In this document: one piece after another, positions 1 through 11,842 of the stretch
Position numbering within the stretch: the stretch's first letter is position 1
Layout of the letters: every line of letters begins with the position of its first letter
DNA from: Paulinella micropora
Lineage: Eukaryota; Cercozoa; Imbricatea; Euglyphida
Assembly: GCA_009731375.1 (NCBI GenBank)
Contig: BJOX01000130.1
Span: forward strand, 317,114-381,113
Length of the DNA stretch: 64,000 nt
Reading direction: 5' to 3'
Translations under genes and position numbers: made by a program
Notes under the pieces: generated by a model
Database searches by the model: none
Told to the model about the DNA's origin: nothing
The model's input: the letters and a program-made list of their open reading frames with translations, nothing else

Positions 1-859
1 TGTGTGTCTGTCTGTCTGTGTGTGACTAGTACTGTGTGTGACTATGTATCAGGTAGGTAGGTAGCAATAGGTAGGTAGGTAGGTAAGTAGGTAGGTAGGT
101 AGGTAGTCGCAATTTTGCGAGTATATAAAGCATATGCATTGTATGTATATATTACAAGCTTCACACACAGAGATAAGAGGACAGATCAAATTGTGCTTAC
201 GCGACTAACAGTTCAAAAACTAGAAAAAAAATAGATAGCAGGAACGTACAGAAAAGGCACACATACTCTCAGAAGCAAGTGATATTTTTTCGAACTTTTT
301 TCACCCAACACAAGACCAGGACAAAAACAAACAACAGTTATATGCTAGAGCAAGAAAGAGTAGGAACTTCCGACACAAGCTCGAACAGAAAAAGTTGTGA
401 AAACGACAACCAAAAACAGGTTGATGAGGTTTTTGTGAAGACAAGGGAAAATAAAAAAACAATCGGAAATGTATGACCTACACTACCAGCCAAACCTAGT
501 ACTAAGTCTATTGTACAATTTCTGCTGGTCGAACAGGGGCAAGAAAGAACTAGAGGGGTGTTGCAGAAGGTTTTCATGAAAATCCCCCATGACACAAAAA
601 AACTATAAGCACTACTTTATTTTGCGTCTGCGAAACCGAAAAAAAGCCAATCATGATCCCAACTACTTTGGTTATATTTCCGCAGACGCAACAGCTTGCT
701 GCAAGCACGCCCACGATCGGTACGAAACAAAAACAACAGGGCAGCCATACTCGAAAATTCACTGAAAAAAGGGTGCAGGAACGCTGAGCACAATGGGTGA
801 TTGGACCTGGTGGAGACGGCGAGGGTCCATTTTTGAAAATTTGAACTCCTTTGCACACA
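1..859. other. host flank without a supported gene
   Basis: This stretch opens with TG and TAGG microsatellite (about 1-105) and then ordinary mixed sequence. The open frames inside it (for example 279-476) have no recognisable domain and no splice or codon evidence, so none is called. Confidence 0.5.
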
Positions 860-1065
860 TTCATTCATTCATTCATTCATTCATTTCATTCATTCATTCA
901 TTCATTCATTCATTCATTCATTCATTCATTCATTCATTCATTCATTCATTCAATGGCATCATTCATTCATTCATTCATTCATTCATTCGTGCATGCATGT
1001 ATGCATTCATTCATTCATTCATTCATTCATTCATTCATTCATTCATTCATTCATTCATTCATTAA

Positions 1066-1100
<35 letters not shown>

Positions 1101-1351
1101 TGTTTGTGTGTCTGTGGTATGTGTGTGTGTGTGTTGTATGTATATCTATGTGTGTCTGTGTGTGTGTGTGTCTGTGTGTGTAAGTGTGTCTGTGTGTGTG
1201 TGTGTGTATGTGTGTTTGTGTGTGTGTGTCTGTGGTATGTGTGTGTAATATATATATATATGTGTGTGTGTAAGTGTGTGTCTGTGTGTGTGTGTGTATG
1301 TGTGTGTATGTGTGTGTGTGTGTTCATTCATTCTTTCCTTCTTTCTTTCCT

Positions 1352-1383
<32 letters not shown>

Positions 1384-1645
1384 TTCTTTCTTTCTTTCCT
1401 TCTTTCTTTCTTTCTTTCTTTCTTGCTTGCTTTCTTTCTTTCTTGTTTTCTTTCTTCCTTTCTTTCTTTCTTTAATTTCTCTCTTTCTTTCTTTCTCTCT
1501 TTCTTTCTTGCTTTCTTTCTTTCTTTCTTTCTTACATACCTACCTACCAACTTACCTACCTACCTACCTACCTACCCACCCACCCAACTACCTACCTACC
1601 TACCTACATACCTACCTACCCACCTACCTACCTACATACCTACCT

Positions 1646-1700
<55 letters not shown>

Positions 1701-1860
1701 GTCTATCTGTCTATCTATCCATCTATCCATCCATCCATCCATCCATCCATCCATCTATCTATCTATCTATCCATCTATGTATCTATGTATCTATCTATCT
1801 ATCTATCTATCTATCTACTACCTACTACCTACCTATCTACCTACCTACCTATCTATCTAC

Positions 1861-1916
<56 letters not shown>

Positions 1917-1994
1917 TTATCTATTTATCTAATTATCTATTTATCTATTTATCTATTTATCTATTTATCTATTTATCTATTTATCTATCTATCC

Positions 1995-2029
<35 letters not shown>

Positions 2030-2249
2030 CATCTATCCATCTATCTATCCATCTATCTATCCATCTATCCATCCATCTATCCATCCATCTATCTATCTAC
2101 CTATCTATCTACCTACCTACCTATCTATCTATCTATCTATTTATCTATCTATCTATTTATCTATCTATCTATTTATCTATCTACATATTTATCTATCTAC
2201 ACATCATCTATCTATCCATCTATCCATCCATCTATCCATCTATCTATCC

Positions 2250-2306
<57 letters not shown>
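860..2306. repeat. compound microsatellite: ATTC, TG, TTTC, CTAC, TCTA arrays
   Basis: Successive blocks are (ATTC)n to about 1064, (TG)n to about 1325, (TTTC)n to about 1532, (CTAC)n to about 1650, then (TCTA/TCCA)n to 2306. Long open frames across it on both strands are translations of the repeat, not genes. Confidence 0.95.
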
Positions 2307-2307
<1 letters not shown>

Positions 2308-2603
2308 GTTGAGCCCGGAATAAAACCCACAGTGCTCTGTCGGTTTATACTAGACTGTCGACAGTCTCGAAACTCCATCTGCTTACTGGGTCCTCTGTCA
2401 TGGAGGTGGGCGCTCGTTCTGCAAGGGGCGCTTATGGAACGAGCCCTGGCCCCGCCTGGTACTAGGGAGCTTTGGTATCGCCTGTATCAGTCCCTTCCTT
2501 GCAAACATCACGGCTTAGCTGGGCATCGGGTTAATACTTTACCCACAGACTTCCTTGGTTGACGAAATCAGAAGCTCCTTTTTTCTGACATTAGTCGATA
2601 TCT
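2307..2603. repeat. interspersed repeat, copy A
   Basis: About 290 bp of non-simple sequence beginning TTGTTGAGCCCGGAATAAAA and ending GACATTAGTCGATATCTCA. It recurs nearly identically at about 10887-11220. Both copies sit inside TCTA microsatellite, which begins at the same base on the right. It may be a short non-autonomous element that inserts in or spreads with the microsatellite; no coding capacity is visible. Confidence 0.8.
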
Positions 2604-2604
2604 C

Positions 2605-2658
<54 letters not shown>

Positions 2659-2766
2659 GTATCTATCTATCTACCTATCTATCTATCTATCTACCTATCT
2701 ATCTACCTATCTATCTACCTATCTATCTACCTATCTATCTACCTACCTATCTACCTACCTACCTAC

Positions 2767-2819
<53 letters not shown>

Positions 2820-2900
2820 CATCCATCTATCCATCCATCTATCCATCCATCCATCCATGCATCCATGCATCCATCCATCCATGCATCCATCCATCCATCC

Positions 2901-2947
<47 letters not shown>

Positions 2948-3032
2948 CATCTATCTATCTATCCTTCCCGCCAACCCTCCATCCCTTCCATCCATCCATC
3001 CATCCATCCATCCATCTATCCATCTATCTATC
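2604..3032. repeat. TCTA/TCCA microsatellite
   Basis: Imperfect tetranucleotide array, TCTA-rich then TCCA-rich. With the GATA array at 3066-3271 it forms a potential giant hairpin. Confidence 0.95.
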
Positions 3033-3064
3033 TCTAGCCGCCTTGTGCAGCGACCTCAGCTGGC

Positions 3065-3065
<1 letters not shown>

Positions 3066-3115
<50 letters not shown>

Positions 3116-3116
3116 C

Positions 3117-3173
<57 letters not shown>

Positions 3174-3195
3174 TATAGATAGATATATAGATAGG

Positions 3196-3270
<75 letters not shown>

Positions 3271-3271
3271 G
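3066..3271. repeat. GATA microsatellite
   Basis: (GATA)n with few interruptions. It is the reverse complement of the TATC array ending at about 3032, with only about 30 bp of unique sequence between them. Confidence 0.95.
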
Positions 3272-3289
3272 TTGCTCAGTCTTGACGTC

Positions 3290-3542
3290 AGCGCAGAAGA
3301 AAGAAGAAAGAAGAAGGAAGCATGAAGAAAGAAGAAGAAAGACCAAGAAGAAGAAGAAGAAGAAGAAGAAGAAGAAGAAGAAGAAGAAGAAGAAGAAGAA
3401 GAAGAAGAAGAAGAAGAAGAAGAAGAAGAAGAAGAAGAAGAAGAAGAAGAAGAAGAAGAAGAAGAAGAAGAAGAAGAAGAAGAAAGAAGGAAGAAGGAAA
3501 AAGAAGAAGAAGGAAGAAGGAAGAAGGAAGAAGAAGGAAGAA
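3290..3542. repeat. GAA microsatellite
   Basis: (GAA)n with flanking GGAAGAA variants. Poly-Lys, Arg, Ser or Phe open frames across it are repeat translations. Confidence 0.95.
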
Positions 3543-3782
3543 GTTTCATTCACATACATACATACATACATGCATACACATTACATACATATATTATATA
3601 CATACGTACATATATACATACATACATACATACATACATACATACATACATGCATGCATAAAAACATACATGCATGTATACATACTTACACATACATACA
3701 TACACAGACATATATGCATACATACATACATACATACATACATACATGCATGCATGCATACATATATACGTACACACATACG
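3543..3782. repeat. CATA microsatellite
   Basis: (CATA)n and CATG variants directly after the GAA array. It fills the region upstream of the exon at 3847. Confidence 0.95.
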
Positions 3783-3846
3783 AAAAGAAGGAAGAAAGGA
3801 AGAAAGAAAGCAAAAGAGAATGAAATGTATGATGTGTTGTATGCAG

Positions 3847-4026
3847 ATATGCTGACGGCGAGTGACCGGAGCGGTTTCGCGGCCATTGAGCCACAGGATG
3901 TGCACGTGCAGTCGCAGCCGAAACGGCCGCTGAAGCACGCGGACTACTACAGCACAATCCCCACAAGCCACACGATGGACACAGCGGACCACGTGCAAAA
4001 GGAGCTCCACTTGACCCGCGGCACAT
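3847..4026 (+). CDS. candidate first coding exon of the Kelch gene (cytosolic N-terminus?)
   Basis: After a TATGCAG acceptor-like site the base composition shifts from microsatellite to GC-richer sequence. One frame stays open, with an ATG at 3849 (MLTASDRSGFAAIEP...), up to CGCGGCACAT followed by GTATGT, a good donor. The roughly 60 residues are hydrophilic with no known domain. The next exon carries a membrane segment, so this could be the cytosolic tail of a type II membrane protein. Its link to the later Kelch exons is inferred from strand and order only; an N-gap lies in the next intron. Confidence 0.4.
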
Positions 4027-4045
4027 GTATGTATGTATTTTTTTT

Positions 4046-4152
4046 NNNNNNNNNNNNNNNNNNNNNNNNNNNNNNNNNNNNNNNNNNNNNNNNNNNNNNN
4101 NNNNNNNNNNNNNNNNNNNNNNNNNNNNNNNNNNNNNNNNNNNNNNNNNNNN
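4046..4152. other. assembly gap (107 N)
   Basis: Run of N between a poly-T stretch and a poly-G stretch. The true length is unknown. Confidence 0.95.
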
Positions 4153-4245
4153 GGGGGGGCCAATTCGCTTTCGCTATGAATCGGTATAAATATATTTTCG
4201 CTGCATTTTCACGCGAATTACGGTCTCAATTGTTGCCGATTTCAG

Positions 4246-4481
4246 ATGACTGTTTCCGCCATTTCTATAGCCGCCCGTGGCAAATGGCTGTTGTTGGGGG
4301 CTGGCTTGTTTCTCTTTGCTATAAGCACGGTCGTGGCTTTTCGTTGGAAGCTCCACACCGCAGAGAACAACGTCAACACTGTTGGAGAGAGATCAGCGCT
4401 TCAATCGATTGCTTCGCTCCAAGACTGGCTCGCCGGGGACAAAACGCTAACGTCACACGTGGATTTACCCTCGGACGGAGA
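4246..4481 (+). CDS. exon with a single transmembrane segment
   Basis: The exon follows a TTTCAG acceptor and reads from ATG: a short N-terminus (MTVSAISIAARGK), a hydrophobic stretch of about 20 residues (WLLLGAGLFLFAISTVVAF), then a hydrophilic segment ending near LPSDGEA. One hydrophobic helix with positive charges on both sides suggests a signal anchor. The 3' border is uncertain because CATA repeat follows. It lies upstream of Kelch exons on the same strand, which suggests a membrane-tethered Kelch protein, but no transcript evidence links them. Confidence 0.45.
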
Positions 4482-4654
4482 GGCATACATACATACATAC
4501 ATGCGTACATGCATACATCACCGAAGTGGCGGGTTGACGATGTAACATCTTCATGTTTGTTTCTTGTGTTTTGACTTTTGATGCTCGAAGAAGTGAGAAG
4601 CCGCAATAGCCAGAGATCACATTAGGTCACGGCTGGCGAAGGACTTAATAATCA

Positions 4655-4671
4655 TAATCATAATCAGAATC

Positions 4672-4747
<76 letters not shown>

Positions 4748-4853
4748 TAACAATAACAATAACAATATAATTATTATTAATATTATTATTATTATTATTA
4801 TTATATTAACATTATTATAATTATAATTATTATTATTATTATTATTGTTATAA

Positions 4854-4901
<48 letters not shown>

Positions 4902-4931
4902 CATTCTTATTATTATTTTTATTGTTATTGT

Positions 4932-4965
<34 letters not shown>

Positions 4966-5000
4966 TTGTTATTGTTATAATAATAATAATAATAATAATA

Positions 5001-5045
<45 letters not shown>

Positions 5046-5143
5046 GTATTAATATAAAAATAATAATAATAATAATAATGATGATGATGATGATGATGAT
5101 GATAATAATGATGATGATGATAATGATAATAATAACTGATCGC
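4655..5143. repeat. TAA/TTA trinucleotide array, self-complementary
   Basis: (TAA)n changes to (TTA)n and back several times, giving long complementary arms. Confidence 0.95.
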
Positions 5144-5157
5144 GCCATTCCTCTGCT

Positions 5158-6632
5158 AGGCATGCATACGTACATACGTACATACATACATACATACATA
5201 CATACATACATACACACGTACATAACATGCATACATAAATAAGAGGGTTCCTCCTACGCGAACGGCGATGTCAATCACATAGATACATACATACATACAT
5301 ACATACATTACATACATTACATACATACATACGTACATACATACATACATACATTACATACATAAATAGGTTTCTTACGTAGACGGCAATATCACATAAA
5401 TACATACATACATACATACATACATAGGGTTTCTCCTACGCAGACGGCGATATCAATCACATACATACATACATACATACATACATCACATACATACATA
5501 CATACATACATACATACATACATAACATACATACATAATAGGAGGGATTCTCCTACGCAGACGGCAATATCAATCACATACATACATACATACATACATC
5601 ACATACATACATACATACATACATACATACATACATACGTACGTACGTACATACATGCATACATGCATGCATACATACATACATAAATACATACATACAT
5701 ACATAAGTAGGAGGTTTTCTCCACTGCGACATCGATCACATACATACATACATAACATACATACATAACATACATAACATACATACATAACATACATAAC
5801 ATACATGCATAACATACATAACATACATACATACATACATGCATGCATAGGAGGTTTTCTCCGTATATCATGACAGTAATTCGAAAAAGAGCATACATAC
5901 ATAAATACATATATACATACATACATACATACATAACATACATAAGTAAATAGAAGGTTTTCATACATACATACATACATACACACACATAAACAGGAGG
6001 GTTTCTCCGTAGATCATGGCAGTAATTCCAAAAAGAGCAAACATACATACATACATACATGCATACATACATACACACATAACATACATACACAAATAGG
6101 AGGTTTTCTCCGTAGATCATGGCAGTAATTGCAAAAAGAGCAAACATACATACATACGTACATACATACATACATACATACATACAAACATACATACACA
6201 CACATACATACATACATGCATACGTACATACATACGTACATACACACATAGCATACATACATAAATAGGAGGGTTTCTCCGTAGATCATGGCAATAATTC
6301 CAAAAAGAGCAAACATACATACATACATACACACATACATACACACACACATACATACATACATACATACATACATACGTACATACATACATACATATCA
6401 TACATACATAAATAGGAGGTTTTCTCCGTAGATCATGGCAGTTATTCCAAAAAGACCAAACATACATACATACATACATACACATATGAGGGTTTCTCCG
6501 TAGATCATGGCAGTAATTCCAAAAAGAGCAAACATACATACATACATACATACATACATACATACATACATACATACATACATACATACATACATACATA
6601 GCATACATACATAATAGGAGGGTTTCTCCGTA
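5158..6632. repeat. compound satellite: CATA array with repeated unique blocks
   Basis: CATA microsatellite is interrupted by two block families. One (about 5243, 5368, 5426, 5543, 5706) contains TTTCTCCTACGCAGACGGC or variants. The other (about 5846, 5993, 6098, 6267, 6413, 6487, 6617) contains TTCTCCGTAGATCATGGCAG followed by AATTCCAAAAAGAGCAAA. Blocks recur every 60-170 bp. No coding function is visible. Confidence 0.9.
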
Positions 6633-6719
6633 GATCATGGCAGTAATTCCAAACAGAGCAAATCCAAAACAAAAGCTCCCCTTTCCTCTTCTGCATTCTT
6701 CTTGGCCGGCGGTCGATTA

Positions 6720-6898
6720 CATACATGTATACATTCATTCATACATACATACAAACATACACTTATGCATACATACATGCAGACATGCATGCATACATAC
6801 ATACATGCATGTATGCATGTATGCATACATATATACATACATACATACATACATACATACATACATGCATACATACATACATACAGACATACATACAA
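6720..6898. repeat. CATA/CATG microsatellite
   Basis: Tetranucleotide array separating the two compound satellites. Confidence 0.9.
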
Positions 6899-6919
6899 AT
6901 AGGTCAGTTCCAATTCGAA

Positions 6920-7069
6920 ATCCCAGCAGTACGGGTTGAGGCCGGAATATTCAGAAAAGGCAGTCAGCGGTTCATACATACATACATATATATATACATA
7001 TACATATATCCCAGCAGTACGGGTAGGCCGGAAGGTTTAGCCAAGGCAGTAAGCGGTACATACATACAA

Positions 7070-7108
<39 letters not shown>

Positions 7109-7417
7109 GTATATAAAAATATATATATCCCAGCAGTACGGGTAGGCCGGAAGGTTTAGCCAAGGCAGTAAGCGGTACATACATACATACATACATATAT
7201 GTATATATGTATATATATATATATATATCCAAGCAGTACGGGTAGGCCGGAAGGTTTAGCCAAGGCAGTAAGCGGTACATACAGACATACATACATATAT
7301 GTATATATATATATCCCAGCAGTACGTGTAGGCCGGAAGGTTTAGCCAAGGCAGTAAGCGGTACATACATACATACATACATACATACATACATACATAC
7401 ACATATATATATATGTC

Positions 7418-7449
<32 letters not shown>

Positions 7450-7526
7450 GATATATATATCCCAGTAGTACGGGTTGGCCGGAAGGTTTAGCCAAGGCAG
7501 TAAGCGGTACATACATACATACATAC

Positions 7527-7558
<32 letters not shown>

Positions 7559-7630
7559 GTACATATATATATATATATATATATCCCAGCAGTACGGGTA
7601 GGCCGGAAGGTTAGCCAAGGCAGTAAGCGG

Positions 7631-7666
<36 letters not shown>

Positions 7667-7864
7667 TATATACATATATATATTTATATATCCCAGCAGT
7701 ACGGGTAGGCCGGAAGGTTTAGCCAAGGCACTAAGCGGTACATACATACATACTACATACATATATGTATACATACATACATATATATATATATATCCCA
7801 GCAGTACGGGTAGGCCGGAAGGTTTAGCCAAGGCAGTAAGCGGTACTTACATACATACAGACAA

Positions 7865-7913
<49 letters not shown>

Positions 7914-7957
7914 AGCAGTACGGGTAGGCCGGAAGGTTTAGCCAAGGCAGTAAGCGG

Positions 7958-8004
<47 letters not shown>

Positions 8005-8049
8005 CCCAGCAGTACGGGTAGGCCGGAAGGTAGCCAAGGCAGTAAGCGG

Positions 8050-8108
<59 letters not shown>

Positions 8109-8175
8109 ATATATCCCAGCAGTACGGGTAGGCCGGAAGGTTTAGCCAGGGCAGTAAGCGGTACATACATGTATA
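6920..8175. repeat. satellite of about 12 units with CATA/TA spacers
   Basis: The unit begins CCCAGCAGTACGGGTAGGCC, continues GGAAGGTTTAGCCAAGGCAG, ends TAAGCGGTAC and is followed by a CATA then TA microsatellite spacer. Copies start near 6923, 7010, 7127, 7227, 7314, 7461, 7585, 7692, 7797, 7911, 8005 and 8115. Units are nearly identical except the first. Long open frames here are repeat translations. Confidence 0.92.
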
Positions 8176-8306
8176 TATAGTAAGAGGTACATACATACAT
8201 GTATATGCGCATCCATCCATCCATCTATATAGCAATCCATTTATCCATCCATCCATCCATCCATTCATCTATCCATCCATCCATCCATACAAACATACAT
8301 ACATAG

Positions 8307-8487
8307 GTCACGCAATACTGACGTTGCTTCCTTGACGTGGGCCGTTATTTCCGGCGAGATGTTCCCCCTCAACCTCGGTGTGCCTTCCTTCTTTGGCTAT
8401 ACGGTGCAGGGGAACAAGGCGTATGCTATCGGAGGGTCGTGGGATACCGATGGCGTGGGGACGACCAATCGCACGGTAGAAATGAAC
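8307..8487 (+). CDS. Kelch-repeat protein exon
   Basis: An exon between an acceptor (CATAG before 8307) and a donor (AAC followed by GTACGG). Its 60 residues include [17 protein letters not shown], the double-glycine strand of a Kelch blade, and end TNRTVEMN. It joins in phase 0 to the exon at 9003, completing VEMN-VVYDPADRTF, a typical Kelch blade end. Kelch domains are beta-propellers used for protein or ligand binding. The intron between is GAA, TTA and GT microsatellite with a 10-N gap. Confidence 0.7.
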
Positions 8488-8493
8488 GTACGG

Positions 8494-8788
8494 AGGAGGA
8501 GGAGGAGAAGGAGGAGGAGGAGGAAGAAGAAGAAGAAGAAGAAGAAGAAGAAAAAGAAGAAGAAGAAGAAGAAGAAGAAGAAGAAGAAGAAGAAGAAGAA
8601 GAAGAAGAAGAAGAAGAAGAAGAAGAAGAAGAAGAAGAAGCAGCAGCAGCAGCAGCAGCAGAAGAAGAAGAAGAAGAAGAAGAAGAAGAAGAAGAAGAAG
8701 AAGAAGAAGAAGAAGAAGAAGAAGAAGAAGAAGAAGAAGAAGAAGAACAAGAAGAACAAGAAGAACAAGAAGAAGAACAAGAAGAAGA

Positions 8789-8824
<36 letters not shown>

Positions 8825-8856
8825 GTTATTATTGTTATTATTATTATTATTATTAA

Positions 8857-8892
<36 letters not shown>

Positions 8893-8963
8893 TTTAATAT
8901 ATTACAACGCTACNNNNNNNNNNCGTGTGTGTGTGTGTCGGTGTGTGTGTGTGTGTGTGTGTC

Positions 8964-9000
<37 letters not shown>
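8494..9000. repeat. intronic GGA/GAA, CAG, TTA and GT arrays
   Basis: The intron of the Kelch gene consists of GGA/GAA repeat with a (CAG)7-like insert near 8640, TTA repeat from 8790, a 10-N gap at 8914-8923, and GT repeat to 9000. Confidence 0.92.
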
Positions 9001-9002
<2 letters not shown>

Positions 9003-9322
9003 GTTGTGTATGATCCTGCGGACCGGACCTTCACTGTGCTGGCCGACCTGACTACCGCCCGCGCTGGCCTCGGAGCCGCAAGTGCCCGCGGGAAGATCTA
9101 CGCCATCGGAGGCGTCGACGACAACTTTACTCCGCTGATTACAACGGAAGTTTTCTTGGATGGTCGCTGGTCTACGGTGAGTGGAATGAGCACGGGTCGA
9201 ACATATTTTGGCGTGGCTGCGCTGCGGGACAAAGTCTACGCTTTTGGCGGCTTGACAAAAAGTGGAGAGTTCATTTACAACTTGGCCTCAGGCGAAGTTT
9301 ACAACCCTGCCGAAGACACCTG
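9003..9322 (+). CDS. Kelch-repeat protein exon (two blades)
   Basis: This exon starts after TGTGTAG and ends CACCTG followed by GTATGA. It encodes about 107 residues with two clear Kelch blades: a run with GKIYAIGGVDD and a run with DKVYAFGGLTKSG, each preceded by a TAR/TGR motif and followed by a VYDP/VYNPAEDTW strand. It ends after two bases of the Trp codon. The next exon at 9953 supplies the third base, which strongly supports the splice pair. Confidence 0.8.
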
Positions 9323-9548
9323 GTATGATATTATGTATGTATACTCTGCTTGAGGTACCAATTATTGGTGCCAAATTTACGGAAAAAGCGCTCGAAATTG
9401 TTGCTGATTCTTGAGTTATACTTTTTGCGCCAAAAGTTTCACGGGAAATACGGCCTAAACTGTGGCTACTTCTCGAATTATAATTTGTTTTTGGCGAATT
9501 TTCGACGGGAAATACGCTCGAAATTGTTGCTACTTCATGAATGATTTG

Positions 9549-9580
<32 letters not shown>

Positions 9581-9952
9581 GTTGCCAATTTTTAACTGAA
9601 AATTACAGTCGACATTGTTGCTACTTGAATTATAAATTTTTTGGCAAATTTTCACTGGGGATACGGTCGAAATTGAGGAGTCCCTGGTTCTTGTGTACAA
9701 CCAGTAATGGCTTCAAACGCTTGGTTCTTAGCCAATCGTTGTACCTAGACCCTGTGCTGTGGCTCATTAGAACGCTGTTGACGAGAGCTTTCCAATAAGC
9801 TACTGCACAAGCGACAGTGACTAGATTCGGCTGAGAAGGAATAGCTTGAAGTGATCTCTGATTGTACTTAAGAACTAGGGACTTCTCAATTTCGACCGTA
9901 TTTCCCATGAAAATTCGCCCGAAAAAAGATATTACGCTCTTGTTGTTGCTAG
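9323..9952. other. intron with repeated block and foldback element
   Basis: Three imperfect copies of a block containing CGAAATTGTTGCTACTTC (about 9390-9540 and 9605-9625), a GTT repeat near 9546, and a foldback at 9636-9927. No coding signal. Confidence 0.6.
9636..9927. repeat. foldback / MITE-like element in Kelch intron
   Basis: Arms of about 60 bp at 9636-9698 and 9866-9927 are nearly perfect inverted copies. Both contain ACGGTCGAAATTGAG or its complement and AGTCCCTRGTTCTT. The roughly 165-bp centre is unique in the window. No transposase is present, so it would be non-autonomous. Confidence 0.75.
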
Positions 9953-10088
9953 GACGGCTATGGCGGGCATGGCGCAACCACGGGCCGCACATGCTGTCGC
10001 TGTCCTCAACGGCAAAATATACGCTATTGGGGGCTTCAGTAGCGGGGGCGTGACGCTGGGTTCGACAGAATGCTACAACGCAAAAGAG
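9953..10088 (+). CDS. Kelch-repeat protein exon
   Basis: The exon runs from GCTAG at 9948-9952 to GAG followed by GTGCAC. The first base completes the Trp codon from the previous exon. The residues give one blade: AQPRAAHAVAVLNGKIYAIGG, then GVTLGSTECYNAKE. It ends in phase 0 and joins to the 10455 exon, which begins DTW, the expected end of this blade. Confidence 0.78.
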
Positions 10089-10096
10089 GTGCACAG

Positions 10097-10162
10097 ATAG
10101 ATAGATAGATAGATATAGGCAGATAGATAGATAGATAGATGTAAAGATAGATAGATAGATAA

Positions 10163-10243
<81 letters not shown>

Positions 10244-10244
10244 A

Positions 10245-10320
<76 letters not shown>

Positions 10321-10335
10321 GTACATACATACATG

Positions 10336-10367
<32 letters not shown>

Positions 10368-10451
10368 TACATACATACGATACATACATACAAATACATA
10401 CATACATACATACATACAAATTACATACATGCATACATACATACATACATA
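10097..10451. repeat. intronic GATA then CATA microsatellite
   Basis: (GATA)n to about 10320, then (CATA)n with a CA run. It fills the intron between two Kelch exons. Confidence 0.95.
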
Positions 10452-10454
10452 CAG

Positions 10455-10521
10455 GACACTTGGGAGGCGGTAGGGGATCTAAACATTGCAAGAAATTTCG
10501 CTATGGCCGGGGTGTTGGAAG
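10455..10521 (+). CDS. Kelch-repeat protein exon
   Basis: A 67-nt exon bordered by ACAG and GTTTAC. It encodes DTWEAVGDLNIARNFAMAG followed by VLE, the end of one Kelch blade and the start of the next. It leaves phase 1, which does not match the exon at 11843. Together with the missing YAIGG strand, this suggests that an exon is absent or unrecognised between the two. Confidence 0.7.
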
Positions 10522-10573
10522 GTTTACATACATACATACATACTTCCTATATCTTTCCTCAGGCACAAAACCT

Positions 10574-10670
<97 letters not shown>

Positions 10671-10740
10671 GGATAGATAGATAGATAGATAATCTATCTA
10701 TCTATCTATCTATCCATCTATCTATCTATCTATCTATCTT
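10574..10740. repeat. GATA array joined to TATC array (hairpin)
   Basis: (GATA)n runs to about 10690 and switches directly to (TATC)n, giving a perfect foldback over about 45 bp. Confidence 0.9.
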
Positions 10741-10886
10741 CGACAGACAGAGAATTAGGGGATGGTGTGGGAGTGCTGGGCCCATGGTGGGGTGCCTTAT
10801 GTGTGCCTAGCCATACGCCTATAAGTCACATGCCGAAATAGCGACGGGAAGCACAATCTTGTTCCCTTAGGGTGCACTTTCTCGCT

Positions 10887-11220
10887 TGTTGAGCCCGGAA
10901 TAAAACCCACAGTGCTCTGTCGGTTTATACTAGACTGTCGAACAGTCTCGAAACTCCATCTGCTTACTGGGTCCTCTGTAATGGAGGTGGGAGCTCGTTC
11001 TGCAAGGGGCGCTTATGGAACCAGCCCTGGCCCCGCCTGGTACTAGGAAGGTTTGAGCTCGCTGAGACATGCTGTCGAGAGAGCTCTTCTGGCATCGCCT
11101 GTATTAGTCCCTTCCGTGCAAACATCACTGCTTAGCTGGGCATCGGGTTAATACTTTGCCCACAGACTTCCTTGGTTGACGAAATCAGAAGCTCCTTTTT
11201 TCTGACATTAGTCGATATCT
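10887..11220. repeat. interspersed repeat, copy B
   Basis: Nearly identical to 2307-2603 but with an insertion of about 40 bp (GTTTGAGCTCGCTGAGACAT and following bases) near 11050. On its right it enters the TCTA array at the same base as copy A. On its left the copies diverge at the TTGTTGAGCC boundary. Confidence 0.8.
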
Positions 11221-11221
11221 C

Positions 11222-11291
<70 letters not shown>

Positions 11292-11377
11292 ACATATATA
11301 TATATATAGCTAGCTAGCTAGCTATCTATCCATCTATCTATCTATCTATCTACCTACCTACCTATCTACCTACCTAC

Positions 11378-11417
<40 letters not shown>

Positions 11418-11540
11418 ATATCTTTCTGTCTGTCTATCTATCTATCTATCTGTCTAACTATCTACCTACCTACCTATCTATCTATCTATCTGTCTATCTA
11501 TCTATCTATCTGTCTATCTATCTGTCTATCTGTCTATCTG

Positions 11541-11571
<31 letters not shown>

Positions 11572-11592
11572 ATCTATCTATCTATCTATCTA
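11221..11592. repeat. TCTA/TCTG/CTAC microsatellite
   Basis: Imperfect tetranucleotide array with an internal TATA and TAGC segment near 11290-11325. Confidence 0.95.
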
Positions 11593-11842
11593 ATAATATT
11601 ATTGTGGGTGTGTTTCGTTGTTTGTAGGTGTCATGTGCGTAGTGGGCAGGGAATGTTTGTATGTATGTATGTAGCGTGTATTTATGTATGTATGCATGTA
11701 TGTTACAGGTGTCATGTGTGTAGTGGGCGGGATAAAATTCGATAGCGACTTCCAGGTATGTATGTATGTATGTTAGTATGTATGTGTGTATGTAATGTAT
11801 ATTTGCATATGTTTTCATATATGTATTTATGTATGTATGCAG

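Noticed and set aside
860-3782. Long open frames in simple repeats (poly Ile-His-Ser, Leu-Ser-Ile-Tyr, Lys, Glu, Ser, Phe)
   Set aside because: They are open only because 3n or 4-nt repeats lack stops in several frames on both strands. No start context, domain or composition change supports coding.
8494-8897. Acidic or Lys-rich protein extending the Kelch exon through the GAA array
   Set aside because: A good donor (AAC followed by GTACGG) ends the exon, and the downstream exon joins in phase; the array is intron.
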